From Desulfoscipio geothermicus DSM 3669 (lineage in GTDB: Bacteria > Bacillota > Desulfotomaculia > Desulfotomaculales > Desulfallaceae), in contig NZ_FOYM01000014.1 of NCBI RefSeq assembly GCF_900115975.1, forward strand, positions 1-64,000: a DNA stretch of 64,000 bases, written 5' to 3'. Below the pieces are notes generated by a model. The model ran no database searches and was not told where the DNA came from. It worked only from the letters and a program-made list of their open reading frames with translations. The stretch's first letter is position 1. The number at the start of each line of letters is the position of its first letter. Position numbers and translations under genes: made by a program. Below are positions 42,880-51,701 of this stretch, in pieces.

Positions 42880-43120
42880 CACCAACTCTTAGAAGAGACC
42901 ATAGCACATAACGTAATTATACTATTAGTTTATGCTTATTCCTGCTTTAATTCAGCATTAAATATACTCAAACATCCAAATATTATTTAAAAACATTAGT
43001 GTTGCATAAATAGATTTGCTGTTTGTCAAACCTGGAAATAGCCTGAAATTAGCGAAATGCCAGTAAAAATGCAGGATAAAGATACTACAAAATCCACATT
43101 TTATCAACTACTTAAACCTG

Positions 43121-44980
43121 TTATAGATTGTTTTCCTGGTAAAACGGCTCCACCCATATATCCGTCGCTCCCATGGCCCAGGCTCCTTTCCTACTGGGCA
43201 GCAAAGCCCTCAAAATCACAACGCCCCATGCCTCTGCGGAAGCTGGCGGGACAGCGTCTCCTATACGTTGTCTCCACCTGCGGTCGGACTTGCCTGCCAG
43301 CTGAAGCGGCCGGCCATCCGGCATGTGCGTAGGGAAGCCCTGGAGCATGGCCAGTTCGTAGGTGGTTAAAGGCCGGTGCCAGGTGCCATCTAAAGCAATT
43401 ATTACCGGTGGCGGATCCGGCCTGTCGGTATCTGCTGGGATTCGCGGGTCTGCAACGGCGGTCGCACCCGAATGGACATCGCCGGCGCCGAGAACTGTAG
43501 ATGACGGGTTATCCCAGCACATAACTCCGTATGAACCTGACCGCGGCCGGCAGCCCAGGCGCGGATCGGCTATTGATATAGCGCCGGCCTGGATGTCGGG
43601 AATGCCGGTAACGCAGGGCGACGGGTCATCAAACTTTACAAGTTTAAATTTGTTGTTAAACCTTTTGGCGTTCTGCGGACGCGGATCGGAAATTGCCGGC
43701 GCGCCGCTGCCGAAGCGTGAGCCGGTGACACAACATGATTGATCATGCCAGGCTATAACCTGGTACTTATTGCCGTACCCATTAGGTATGGAACAGGGAC
43801 GGGGGTCCGCAATCGCTGCCATGCCAATTGATGAATTCACACGAGCCGATCCGAGTACCGGGCCGGCGGGTTCACCCCAGCTGGCCACCTGTAAGGAACC
43901 GTCTCGCGGTTTGTGCTTTATACGCGGGTCAGCCACTGCAGCTACCCCGTTTGAACCCCTTACACTGGCCGAACCAACCACTGTGCCAGCGGGTTGTTCC
44001 CACTTCGCCACGCCGAATACACCCTTACGCGGATTATGGCCCAAGCGCGGGTCGGCCACCGTTATTCCCCCGCAGGAGGGTGATCCGCCACCGGTTATCG
44101 TCCCTGAGTGGTAATCCCATGGAACAATGCGATACGCGCCGCTGTACCATTCTTTATCAGTAATTCGCTCCAAATCCCGCCAGTCGCCGCCGGCGGGAAT
44201 TAAGGCAAGGCGCACCCAGGTTTTCCACTCCAAGCGGGGTAGCCGGTGCATGGGGCCGCCTGCGGCAATGTCATCGGGGAAAGGTAACGGGCCGATCACT
44301 TCCCCGATGGATTTGACTCTTTTAATGGGCGGTTTATATACAAAACTTGTTACTTTTTCGGGATGGCGGGCTATGAGTAGGTAGCGCCGCCGGTGTTGCG
44401 CCAGCCCGCCCACTTCGCCGCAATCGTGAAATCCTTCGTGGATGGCGTAGCCGTATGACGTCAGGAGTCCTTTGACCGTATGCAGGAGTCCTTTGCCCCT
44501 GCTGGTAATTCTGGGGACATTTTCGATAAGAATAATACCAGGTAGGTAATCGCGCCAGGCCTCCATTACCAGGAACAGTCCCCGCACAACCAGGCGGTTT
44601 AAAGCCTGGTACTTTTCGGTTGCCGCAGTCTTTTTAGGGAGAAGTGAGCTAAAACCTTTGCACGGCGGCGAAAGAAAAATGACATCGGGTGTTTCGCGTA
44701 CAGCCATGTGCAGATCATGCGGTGTAATTTCCCGCCAGTCCGCGGGCGGTTCTTTACCGTGATATGCTATGTAATCCCTGCGTTCGAACAGGTCCATATG
44801 GATTGCCGGTGCGCCGGTGAGATTTTGGAAATCCTCACAGGCTTCGGAATCGCAATCGATACCGGCGATAGTTCGAAAACAGCCGCGAATACCTCTCCAT
44901 TCAGCGCGCGCCCTTTGAAAGCCCAGGGCGGCGCCGCCTAGGCCGCAGAATATATGCAAAATCTTGAATTCTTCGGTCAT
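43121..44980 (-). CDS. C5 cytosine DNA methyltransferase with repeated recognition region
   Basis: A 619-residue methyltransferase that adds a methyl group at C5 of cytosine. Motif I FCGLGG is at 11-16, the catalytic PPC loop at 105-107, ENV at 153-155 and QHRRRY at 195-200. The terminal motif reads GDAVPP at 573-578 instead of the more common GNAVPP. Between them, residues 282-520 are six tandem units, each ending in DPR. No restriction endonuclease is adjacent, so it is probably a solitary methylase protecting the element's DNA. The GC content is higher than in the ietAS neighbours. Confidence 0.92.
   Translation of the reverse strand: MTEEFKILHIFCGLGGAALGFQRARAEWRGIRGCFRTIAGIDCDSEACEDFQNLTGAPAIHMDLFERRDYIAYHGKEPPADWREITPHDLHMAVRETPDVIFLSPPCKGFSSLLPKKTAATEKYQALNRLVVRGLFLVMEAWRDYLPGIILIENVPRITSRGKGLLHTVKGLLTSYGYAIHEGFHDCGEVGGLAQHRRRYLLIARHPEKVTSFVYKPPIKRVKSIGEVIGPLPFPDDIAAGGPMHRLPRLEWKTWVRLALIPAGGDWRDLERITDKEWYSGAYRIVPWDYHSGTITGGGSPSCGGITVADPRLGHNPRKGVFGVAKWEQPAGTVVGSASVRGSNGVAAVADPRIKHKPRDGSLQVASWGEPAGPVLGSARVNSSIGMAAIADPRPCSIPNGYGNKYQVIAWHDQSCCVTGSRFGSGAPAISDPRPQNAKRFNNKFKLVKFDDPSPCVTGIPDIQAGAISIADPRLGCRPRSGSYGVMCWDNPSSTVLGAGDVHSGATAVADPRIPADTDRPDPPPVIIALDGTWHRPLTTYELAMLQGFPTHMPDGRPLQLAGKSDRRWRQRIGDAVPPASAEAWGVVILRALLPSRKGAWAMGATDIWVEPFYQENNL
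43421..44137 (-). repeat. Six tandem protein repeats in the methyltransferase
   Basis: Units of 36-43 residues with the pattern W..PA.TV.G.......G..A(V/I)ADPR. DPR occurs six times (near residues 310, 351, 392, 432, 472 and 511). Each unit resembles the conserved segment that normally occurs once in the target-recognition region. Confidence 0.85.
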
Positions 44981-45012
44981 TTTGCACCTCCCGTTCTATC
45001 TTAAAAAAAATA

Positions 45013-45037
45013 GCCCCGGGTGTTATCATCCCGGGGC
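45013..45037 (-). terminator. Terminator after DUF5348 gene
   Basis: A perfect GCCCCGGG/CCCGGGGC stem followed on the minus strand by TATTTTTTTT. Confidence 0.8.
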
Positions 45038-45120
45038 AGTTTTAGGGAGAGGAGATGGAAATTAGTAATTAGTATTTACTTTTTCAAATGCCTTACCCGG
45101 ATTCCCGTGGGCATAACAAC

Positions 45121-45402
45121 CTATACCCCCTGCCCCAAAGGGGCTGCATAGCCAATGTATAAGTGCGCTTTGGGGTTATCAGAACTTAGGTTGGCTTCAT
45201 ACCTGCCGGCCAGCCAGTTCCTAGCTTCAAAATGCTCCCCTTCGTTATCCGGCACCCATTCACCCAGTTGGACTTCAAGTGAAGAGCCGCAGTGCAAATC
45301 GTAATGACTGCCATCACCAAGCAATATATAATGCCGCCATCCGCCGGCGGTTTTCTTGACCTCTAACGTGCCCTCAATATAAGTAGTTTTCAAACCAATC
45401 AA
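45121..45402 (-). CDS. DUF5348-like small protein
   Basis: A 93-residue protein with the pattern GGWRHYILLGDGSHYDLHCGSSLEV, LGEWVP and WLAGRYEANLS. This resembles the DUF5348 family of small accessory proteins common on conjugative elements. The function is unknown. It lies between the Spo0E-like gene and the methyltransferase and has its own terminator. Confidence 0.65.
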   Translation of the reverse strand: MIGLKTTYIEGTLEVKKTAGGWRHYILLGDGSHYDLHCGSSLEVQLGEWVPDNEGEHFEARNWLAGRYEANLSSDNPKAHLYIGYAAPLGQGV

Positions 45403-45438
45403 CTCCTTTTATAACCTTTCCTCTCGGAACCAGGTTAA

Positions 45439-45603
45439 CTAATTTCTATTTTTCTGGTAAAATGCTTTTTGAAAAGCAACGATGTAAAAATCCAATTCTT
45501 GGCTTAATCTGAGTGCTTTATTACTTGTATGAGGTAGCGATAATTTGTTTAGTTCCTTGCGCAAGTCTTCAATTTTTTGCTTGACGACATTAATATCATT
45601 CAT
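45439..45603 (-). CDS. Spo0E-like aspartyl-phosphate phosphatase
   Basis: A 54-residue protein, IEDLRKELNKL followed by LRLSQELDFYIVAF. The SQELD signature is characteristic of the Spo0E family, which removes phosphate from Spo0A~P and delays sporulation. The ATG at 45601-45603 follows GGAGGG by 6 nt. It is carried on the accessory side of the junction, so it may let the element influence the host decision to sporulate. The biochemical role is taken from the family. Confidence 0.8.
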   Translation of the reverse strand: MNDINVVKQKIEDLRKELNKLSLPHTSNKALRLSQELDFYIVAFQKAFYQKNRN

Positions 45604-45756
45604 ATAATCCCTCCTTGCATTTTGGGTAGGCCAGTTTGGTTATTCATAAAAAAAAACCATGCTTGATTAGCTGGGGGGAAATAATTTTTGTGTAGCTGTC
45701 ATTTAGAAAAAATCCAGTAAATACTTGGTTTATAAGGGCTGAAAAATCATAAGTCC

Positions 45757-46242
45757 GGCGGGCCGGAAGGGGAATTATCCGCCGCCCTCCGGTACTTGAA
45801 TATGCGTTATACCATGCCTACCGGCAAGGCTAAGGGGGTGTTGACGGATATCGGCACCGAAGAGCTGGCCCATATGGAAGTGGTGGCATCGTTGGTTTAC
45901 AAACTGTTGGAAGGGGTATCCATTGAGGCCATTAAAGCTGCGGACTTGGGCAGCCACTATGCGGATCATGACCGGTCCCTGTACTGGGTGAATGCGGCCG
46001 GGGTGCCCTGGGTGGCGGCCTATGTTTCGGCCACCGGCGACCCGGTGGCCGACCTGCATGAAAACCTGGCCGCAGAACAAAAGGCCCGGGCGGTTTATGA
46101 GAATTTAATCCACCTTACCGATGACCCCTGTGTCAAGGATGTATTGCGTTTTCTGCGGGAACGGGAAGTTGTTCATTATCAGCGTTTCGGCGAAACGTTA
46201 ATGCATGTGGAGGAATACATGCGGCAGAAGAAAGTTTTTTAA
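45757..46242 (+). pseudogene. cotJC: cotJC (manganese-catalase-like spore coat protein), 5' truncated
   Basis: The frame reads GGPEGELSAALRYLNMRYTM and then continues as an intact CotJC/Mn-catalase-like ferritin fold, with GTEELAHMEVV, ENLAAEQKARAVYENL and REREVVHYQRF supplying metal ligands. The usual first 25 or so residues are missing, and an in-frame TAA lies at 45733-45735. The cotJA/cotJB genes normally upstream are absent. Either a TTG at 45796 starts a shortened protein, or the gene is dead. The loss marks a rearrangement junction near 45750. Confidence 0.8.
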
Positions 46243-46270
46243 CTCTATTAACTTGTATATAAAACAGATT

Positions 46271-46292
46271 AACCCGGCTTGTTGGCCGGGTT
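46271..46292. terminator. Hairpin after cotJC remnant
   Basis: An AACCCGGC/GCCGGGTT stem with a 6-nt loop. No clear T run follows on the plus strand. Confidence 0.4.
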
Positions 46293-46370
46293 AAAAAATA
46301 TGTGTTGGAGGAATAAATATATGTTTCATTATAAATAATAATTAAGGTGGGAAGTACCTGTACCGTTTTT

Positions 46371-46904
46371 TTATCTTTCCATTTGTTTGGCTAAAAATGA
46401 GGCGGCCGTTTCGGCCAGTTTGTTTTCCAAATTTCCTATCTGGCCTTCTTTGCTGGAGGTGATGATAACGGCGCCAATGGGTTCTCCGTTAGCGATGATG
46501 GGTGAAACAACACTGCTTTTTAACACTACCCGTTCATCGGTCGTGAAGCTGTGATCTTCCTCCAGCATTTTAGTTTGCCGGCTGTTTATAATGTCTTCCA
46601 GCATATTGCCTATGGGCTTTTTCAGCAAGTCTTTCTTGAAACCACCTGAAACGGCAATGATTTCATCCCTGTCGGTAATACATACTACATGACCCAGTGC
46701 TTCATGCAGGGAATCGGCATATCCCTTGGCATGTTCCGTTAAGTCGTTGATGGGAGCGTACTTTTTTAAGATCACTTCTCCTTCCCTGTCTACATATATT
46801 TCCAGTGGTTCCCCGTCACGGATTCGCATCGTACGCCTAATTTCCTTGGGTATGACGACACGGCCTAAATCATCTATCCTTCTGACAATTCCGGTAGCTT
46901 TCAT
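46371..46904 (-). CDS. spoVT: Stage V sporulation transcription factor SpoVT
   Basis: A 177-residue regulator. The N-terminal AbrB-type swapped-hairpin DNA-binding domain (residues 1-52, MKATGIVRRIDDLGRVVIPK) is joined to a C-terminal GAF-like domain (residues 55-177), the standard SpoVT build. It controls late forespore genes in spore formers. The ribosome site AGGAGG precedes the ATG. Its integrity shows the host is a spore-forming Firmicute. Confidence 0.93.
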   Translation of the reverse strand: MKATGIVRRIDDLGRVVIPKEIRRTMRIRDGEPLEIYVDREGEVILKKYAPINDLTEHAKGYADSLHEALGHVVCITDRDEIIAVSGGFKKDLLKKPIGNMLEDIINSRQTKMLEEDHSFTTDERVVLKSSVVSPIIANGEPIGAVIITSSKEGQIGNLENKLAETAASFLAKQMER

Positions 46905-47004
46905 ATTATCCTCCTCTTGGATGAAATTTAACGTAGTATTATATTTTTCTCTTAATTTAAGTTAATCATTACAAAAAAAATTGGAAAAATGGTATACCTG
47001 TAAA

Positions 47005-48423
47005 TTAAGTGATATTTTTGATAACAGGCAACCTTATTGTGAATTTACTTCCCCCTCCGGGCCTATTGGCGGCGTGAATGGTTCCGTTATGCTGCTCCAC
47101 GATCCAGCGGGCAATTGCCAGCCCCAAACCGGAACCCTCCCGGCCTCGGACACCTTCACCACGGTAAAACCGGTCGAAAATACGGTTTTCTTCACCCGGC
47201 GCCAAACCGGGCCCCCGGTCTGTCACCGCTATTTCCACAAACCCGTTGGGTAAGTCTTGGGCTGTCAGGTTGACAGAACTACCGGGCGGTGAGTATTTAA
47301 AGGCGTTATCTAACAAAATAAATAACAGCTGGCTGAAGTAATCGCTGTTTACCATGATGAGTGTTTCCGCTGGACAATGGTTTGCAAAGGAAAATTCTTT
47401 GTCACCGGCCAAAAATTGGGCTTTGCGCTCCACTTCCTTTAAAATGTCCGCCAGGGGGATAGATTTTTTTTCCAGGTTAAAACCGGCATCGGCCCGGGCC
47501 AGCGCCAGCAGGTCCTGCACCAAGCGCGTCAGGCGGCGGGCTTCGCTGACAATATCGTTAAGCGCTTCCCGGACCAGGGACGGGTCGGCCCTTTCTATTT
47601 TAAGCAATAGTTCGGCATTGCCGCGGATAGAAGTGAGCGGCGTGCGCAGTTCGTGCGAGGCGTCGGAAACAAACCGGCGCTGTAGTTCGTAGCTTTCCTC
47701 CAGGCGGTGATACATTATCTCCAGCCGCTCGAACATGGCGTTCAAAGTGTAAACCAGCCGTCCCAGTTCGTCAGCCGGGCCAGCATAGTCTATGCGCCTG
47801 CTAAGGTCACTGCCGTTTTCAATAGATGAGGCGGTTTGCGTGACCCGTTCCAAAGGACTGAGCACGGTCCGGGCCAAAAACCAGCCCAGCAAACCGGCCA
47901 GCAGCACCGCCGCCGTACCCACCAGAGCAATAAAAAAACGCATCCGGCCCAGCAGCGCGTGTATTGTTGATAGTGCCCGCCCTACTTGCAGCAGGCCCAC
48001 CAACCGGCCTTCCACCACCAGAGGTACGTTATAAACCCTTATTTCCTGTCCGCCGGCCAGCACGGTTTCATAAAATTTATCTCCCCGGAGGGCGGATTGC
48101 AGGGTGTATTCGCCAAGAGGGAGGTACTGCCCGCCAAGATTATCGGAGCGGGCTACCACCCGGCCCCGTACATCCACCGCCTGCAAATAGGTGTCAGGGG
48201 AGGCAAAGACGTCCACATCCGGTAGAATTATCTCCCGTAGCGGCAGCGGGGCGCCTTCTATTCTGATGGACTTGATAACCGACGCAGCCCTGGCTGCAAT
48301 GCCTTCGTCCACTTCCTTGTATAGTGTATGGGCTGTGGCCAAGTATAGCACTGTAGTTAATACGACCAAGACCAGGCTCAGTACGCCGGTGTAGAGCAGG
48401 GTGAGCTTCATTCGCAGATGCAT
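47005..48423 (-). CDS. Sensor histidine kinase
   Basis: A 472-residue membrane kinase with a helix near residues 8-28, an extracytoplasmic sensor of about 130 residues and a second helix near 160-180. A HAMP domain, the phosphorylated His in VSDASHELRTPLTSIRGN, and a HATPase domain (DNAFKYSPPGS, GPGLAPGE, GSGLGLAIA) follow. It lies 4 bp after the response regulator, forming a two-component operon. The HtrA gene beyond suggests an envelope-stress role. Confidence 0.95.
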   Translation of the reverse strand: MHLRMKLTLLYTGVLSLVLVVLTTVLYLATAHTLYKEVDEGIAARAASVIKSIRIEGAPLPLREIILPDVDVFASPDTYLQAVDVRGRVVARSDNLGGQYLPLGEYTLQSALRGDKFYETVLAGGQEIRVYNVPLVVEGRLVGLLQVGRALSTIHALLGRMRFFIALVGTAAVLLAGLLGWFLARTVLSPLERVTQTASSIENGSDLSRRIDYAGPADELGRLVYTLNAMFERLEIMYHRLEESYELQRRFVSDASHELRTPLTSIRGNAELLLKIERADPSLVREALNDIVSEARRLTRLVQDLLALARADAGFNLEKKSIPLADILKEVERKAQFLAGDKEFSFANHCPAETLIMVNSDYFSQLLFILLDNAFKYSPPGSSVNLTAQDLPNGFVEIAVTDRGPGLAPGEENRIFDRFYRGEGVRGREGSGLGLAIARWIVEQHNGTIHAANRPGGGSKFTIRLPVIKNIT

Positions 48424-48427
48424 GTGA

Positions 48428-49111
48428 TCACTCCCTCAGGGTGTACCCCACACCCCGCACGGTATGAATCAACCTTTTACGTCCACCGTCTTCAAGTTTC
48501 TGTCTCAAGTTGCCTATATAAACTTCCAGTACATTGGATTCGCCGGAAAAGTCGTAGCCCCAAACCCGTTCCATGATTAAATCCCTGGACAAAACCTGGC
48601 GGGGGTGCTGCATAAACAGCTTTAACAGTTCAAATTCCCTTGTCGTTAGCTGTACCACGCTGTCACCCCGGTACGCTTCCCTTTTTTGCAAGTCCAGGGT
48701 TAAATCAGCAAAGCTTAGTAGTTGATTATTAGCCTCCCGGGTTCGACGGGCGCGCCTTGACAGCGCCCTGACCCGGGCCAGTAATTCTTCCAACGCGAAG
48801 GGTTTGACCAGGTAATCGTCGGCTCCGGCATCCAATCCCCGAACCCGGTCGGCCACTTCATCCCGGGCCGTAAGCATGAGGATCGGCACATCACTTTGCA
48901 ACCTGAGCCGCCGGCAGACTTCCCACCCGTCCATACCCGGCATCATTATGTCCAGAATAACCAGGTCGGGCTGAAAATGTTCCATTTCCCGCAGCCCGTC
49001 TCTTCCATTAAAGGAAAAATGCGTTTCATGGCCTTCAAATTTTAAAACCCTTTGCATCAAAGTGGTGATTTTTTCATCATCGTCAATAACCAAAATGCGC
49101 AAATTTGCCAA
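48428..49111 (-). CDS. OmpR/PhoB-family response regulator
   Basis: A 227-residue regulator. The receiver domain has the acidic pair in VIDDDEK, the phospho-accepting Asp in LVILDIMMPGMDG and Lys in YLVKPF. A winged-helix DNA-binding domain follows (residues 130-227, ending VRGVGYTLRE). The first in-frame TTG at 49111 is used, but a TTG three codons later has better spacing from AGGGG. It pairs with the adjacent kinase. Confidence 0.94.
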   Translation of the reverse strand: MANLRILVIDDDEKITTLMQRVLKFEGHETHFSFNGRDGLREMEHFQPDLVILDIMMPGMDGWEVCRRLRLQSDVPILMLTARDEVADRVRGLDAGADDYLVKPFALEELLARVRALSRRARRTREANNQLLSFADLTLDLQKREAYRGDSVVQLTTREFELLKLFMQHPRQVLSRDLIMERVWGYDFSGESNVLEVYIGNLRQKLEDGGRKRLIHTVRGVGYTLRE

Positions 49112-49190
49112 CCCCTATACTCTTTTTTCCTTACCTAAATAATTTCTATAGCGTTCTTAATAAATCCTATTTGCCAAAAAGTATAAAAAG

Positions 49191-49210
49191 AGCCGCCTGC
49201 AGAGGCGGCT
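49191..49210 (-). terminator. Terminator after HtrA gene
   Basis: AGCCGCCT/AGGCGGCT with a 4-nt loop, followed on the minus strand by CTTTTTATAC. Confidence 0.8.
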
Positions 49211-49218
49211 TACTTAAT

Positions 49219-50361
49219 TTATTTTTCGGCCAGAGTCAGGGAAACATAATTCCTAGAGCCGTTTCTTTCCACCAGTAAAACTACCTTATCTCCCACTTTG
49301 CTTTTCTTTATAAAATCTGTTACATCACCGGCTTCATTAACTGCTTGCCGGTTGATTTGCAGTATTACATCACCCTGCTGCAATCCCACCTTATCGGCAG
49401 GCGAACCGGGTATTACCCCGGCAATAATGGCCCCGTGATCGGCTTGCAGGTTCAGGTTTTGCGCCAGTTCAGGGGTTAGAGTCTGTATATACACGCCCAT
49501 GTGGGGGCGGGAGATTTTGCCTTTCTCGATTAATGTATCCATTACAGCTTTAACGGTATTGGCCGGAATAGCGAAACCAATTCCCTGGGCACTGGCATTT
49601 ACAGCTGTATTGATGCCGATGACCTGGCCGGCAAGGTTAAGCAGTGGTCCCCCGCTGTTGCCGGGATTAATGGAAGCGTCGGTTTGCAACAGGTTTTTGA
49701 AGTGTCGGTTTTCCACCTGTACCGGGCGGCCCTTGGCGCTAATTACGCCCGTGGTTACGGTATGGTCGAGTCCGTAGGGGTTGCCTATGGCAATTACCCA
49801 TTCGCCTACCCTGGCCGCGTCAGAATCCCCCAGCGTCAGGTGGGGTAGTTCACCACCAGCCTTCACTTTAAGAACTGCCAGGTCCAGTTCGGCGTCAGAA
49901 CCGATTATTTTTGCGGTCAGGGCTTTTTCCTTGTTGGACAGGTAAACATTGATTTCTGTAGCTCCGTCCACCACGTGCGCGTTGGTTAATATATAGCCGT
50001 CCTTGCTGATGATAAAACCGGAACCAAGTCCTTTGCGAACATCGGGTTCCACCCGGAAATACGGGGTGCCGAAAAACTGGCGGAAAAACGGGTCATTAAA
50101 AAAGGGATCTATTGGGGCGTTGCTTTCCTGAATGGTTTCAATTTTAACCACCGCCGGGCTGGTTCTGGCCACGGTATCGGCGATAATGTCGGTTCCCAAA
50201 GGCGATGCCGCGGTGCCGACCACTTGTTTTACAGTGGCCTCCGCCGGGTTGAAATGATCCTGGGGTAAAAAAACAAATACTCCGCCGAGCAGGGCTGCTT
50301 CCAATACCAGCGCGGCTACGATGCCGATTACCAGAGTTTTGACATACTTGTCCTTTGCCAT
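49219..50361 (-). CDS. htrA: HtrA/DegP-type serine protease with PDZ domain
   Basis: Membrane-anchored trypsin-like protease for misfolded surface proteins. About 380 residues from the ATG at 50361 (ribosome site AGGAGG). It has one membrane helix near residues 10-30. The catalytic triad is in TNAHVVDG (His), DAELDLAVLKV (Asp) and GNSGGPLLN (Ser), followed by one C-terminal PDZ domain (GVIPGSPADKVGLQQGD). It lies beside the two-component genes that probably regulate it. Confidence 0.95.
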   Translation of the reverse strand: MAKDKYVKTLVIGIVAALVLEAALLGGVFVFLPQDHFNPAEATVKQVVGTAASPLGTDIIADTVARTSPAVVKIETIQESNAPIDPFFNDPFFRQFFGTPYFRVEPDVRKGLGSGFIISKDGYILTNAHVVDGATEINVYLSNKEKALTAKIIGSDAELDLAVLKVKAGGELPHLTLGDSDAARVGEWVIAIGNPYGLDHTVTTGVISAKGRPVQVENRHFKNLLQTDASINPGNSGGPLLNLAGQVIGINTAVNASAQGIGFAIPANTVKAVMDTLIEKGKISRPHMGVYIQTLTPELAQNLNLQADHGAIIAGVIPGSPADKVGLQQGDVILQINRQAVNEAGDVTDFIKKSKVGDKVVLLVERNGSRNYVSLTLAEK

Positions 50362-50471
50362 TATTTTTAGCCTCCTCATTCTAATCTTTCATGGCTTAAA
50401 TAATGGCAGAACAAGCTGAAAAGGCCCTGAATATAATCTAAAAATTTATTAATAATTATGTGAAAAAAATA

Positions 50472-51080
50472 TCAAACTTCCTTGATCAGTAATTGCTCTA
50501 TGGGCAGCCTGGGTCTGGCCGGCGGGTCTTGATCCGGGTAACCCACCGGCACCAGGGCTACCACTACCATGTCTTCCTCCAGTCCGAGGACCTCCTTGAC
50601 GCCTTTTTGTTGGAACATCATGATCCAGCAGGTTCCCAGACCCAGGTCTGTGGCTCGTAAAATTAAATGCTCAATGCCTATAGCAGTATTCAGCGAGGCA
50701 TAGGCCCGGAGCGCATGTTCATCCATTTCCCGGCGCCGTTTCATGTACTCTTCCGTACCCGCGGTTTCAAGGTCCGTGCCGGCAAACGCTCCGGCCTCCG
50801 CCAGCTCTTTGATGCGCTGGGGCGTTTGTTTGTAGGCGGTCAGGTCGGTGCAGCAGGCAATAACCACCGGGGCATTAGTGACGAATTTTAGAGTATAATG
50901 GGCCAGTTCCCGGCGTTTTTCCACGCTCTTGACTACCACGAACCGCCAGGGCTGCAAATTGGTGCCCGACGGGGCCAGCCTGGCCGCCTCCAGAATTTCG
51001 CGGATGTAATCATCGGGCACCGGGTCGGGTTTGAACTTGCGGATACTCCTGCGTTTTCTGATTACTTCATTTAACTCCAT
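50472..51080 (-). CDS. Nitroreductase-family FMN oxidoreductase
   Basis: A 202-residue flavoprotein of the nitroreductase fold. The N-terminus, IRKRRSIRKFKPDPVPD, and APSGTNLQPWRFVVV form FMN contacts, and GLGTCWIMMF near residue 148 contributes to the active site. It probably reduces quinones, nitro compounds or flavins with NAD(P)H. The substrate cannot be told from sequence. Confidence 0.92.
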   Translation of the reverse strand: MELNEVIRKRRSIRKFKPDPVPDDYIREILEAARLAPSGTNLQPWRFVVVKSVEKRRELAHYTLKFVTNAPVVIACCTDLTAYKQTPQRIKELAEAGAFAGTDLETAGTEEYMKRRREMDEHALRAYASLNTAIGIEHLILRATDLGLGTCWIMMFQQKGVKEVLGLEEDMVVVALVPVGYPDQDPPARPRLPIEQLLIKEV

Positions 51081-51175
51081 AAACTATATACCTCCGCTCG
51101 AATTTGGGAATAATTAGAATTTGGCCAAAATATTTCAGGTAAAATATTCCAAACATAAAATATGGTGATTACCAA

Positions 51176-51574
51176 CTAGCTTGGTAACCGGCAATCCTGC
51201 AGCTTGCGTACAATAACCCGGTCCGCCGCAGCGAAATCATACCGGGCCAATTCATCAACTTCCACCCACCGGAAAGCGCGGCAATCCAGGGCCCGGGCCG
51301 CTCCACCGGCTACCTTGCATAAGTAACATAGCAAAATGATTTGCCGGTTGTCATAAATGTGGGAAACCACGTCGAAAATGTCTTCCACTATGACCGATAG
51401 GCCCAGTTCTTCTTTTATCTCTCTGAACAGGCATTGTTCGGGGGATTCGCCGGGCTCCAATTTGCCTCCGGGAAATTCCCATTTTAAAGCCTGGTGGGTG
51501 TTTTCATTACGCTGGGAAATCAATATTTTTCCGTTATGCTTGATGACGGCGGCTGTGACAACTAATATTTGCAT
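51176..51574 (-). CDS. MutT-like NUDIX pyrophosphohydrolase
   Basis: A 132-residue NUDIX hydrolase. The NUDIX box is complete (GKLEPGESPEQCLFREIKEE, continuing LGL). The N-terminus VVTAAVIKHNGKILISQRNE and the overall size resemble MutT/8-oxo-dGTP diphosphatases, which clean the nucleotide pool. It is next to the nitroreductase and the oxidative-stress genes. Confidence 0.92.
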   Translation of the reverse strand: MQILVVTAAVIKHNGKILISQRNENTHQALKWEFPGGKLEPGESPEQCLFREIKEELGLSVIVEDIFDVVSHIYDNRQIILLCYLCKVAGGAARALDCRAFRWVEVDELARYDFAAADRVIVRKLQDCRLPS

Positions 51575-51657
51575 ACTGGTATAGTTTTCCCTTTCCGGTT
51601 ATTTTATTTATTGTAATAGGAATTCGTTTATTCTACACTACAAGTTAAAACAAATAA

Positions 51658-51689
51658 CAAAGCCTTTCGCCAAAAGTGAAAGGCCTTGT
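51658..51689 (-). terminator. Terminator after rubrerythrin gene
   Basis: A GCCTTTC/GAAAGGC stem with an extended flank, on the minus-strand side of the rubrerythrin stop. Confidence 0.65.
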
Positions 51690-51701
51690 ATATACGATTT
51701 A

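Noticed and set aside
45796-46080. Minus-strand open frame overlapping the cotJC remnant
   Set aside because: The plus strand encodes a clear ferritin-fold protein there. The opposite frame has no recognisable features.
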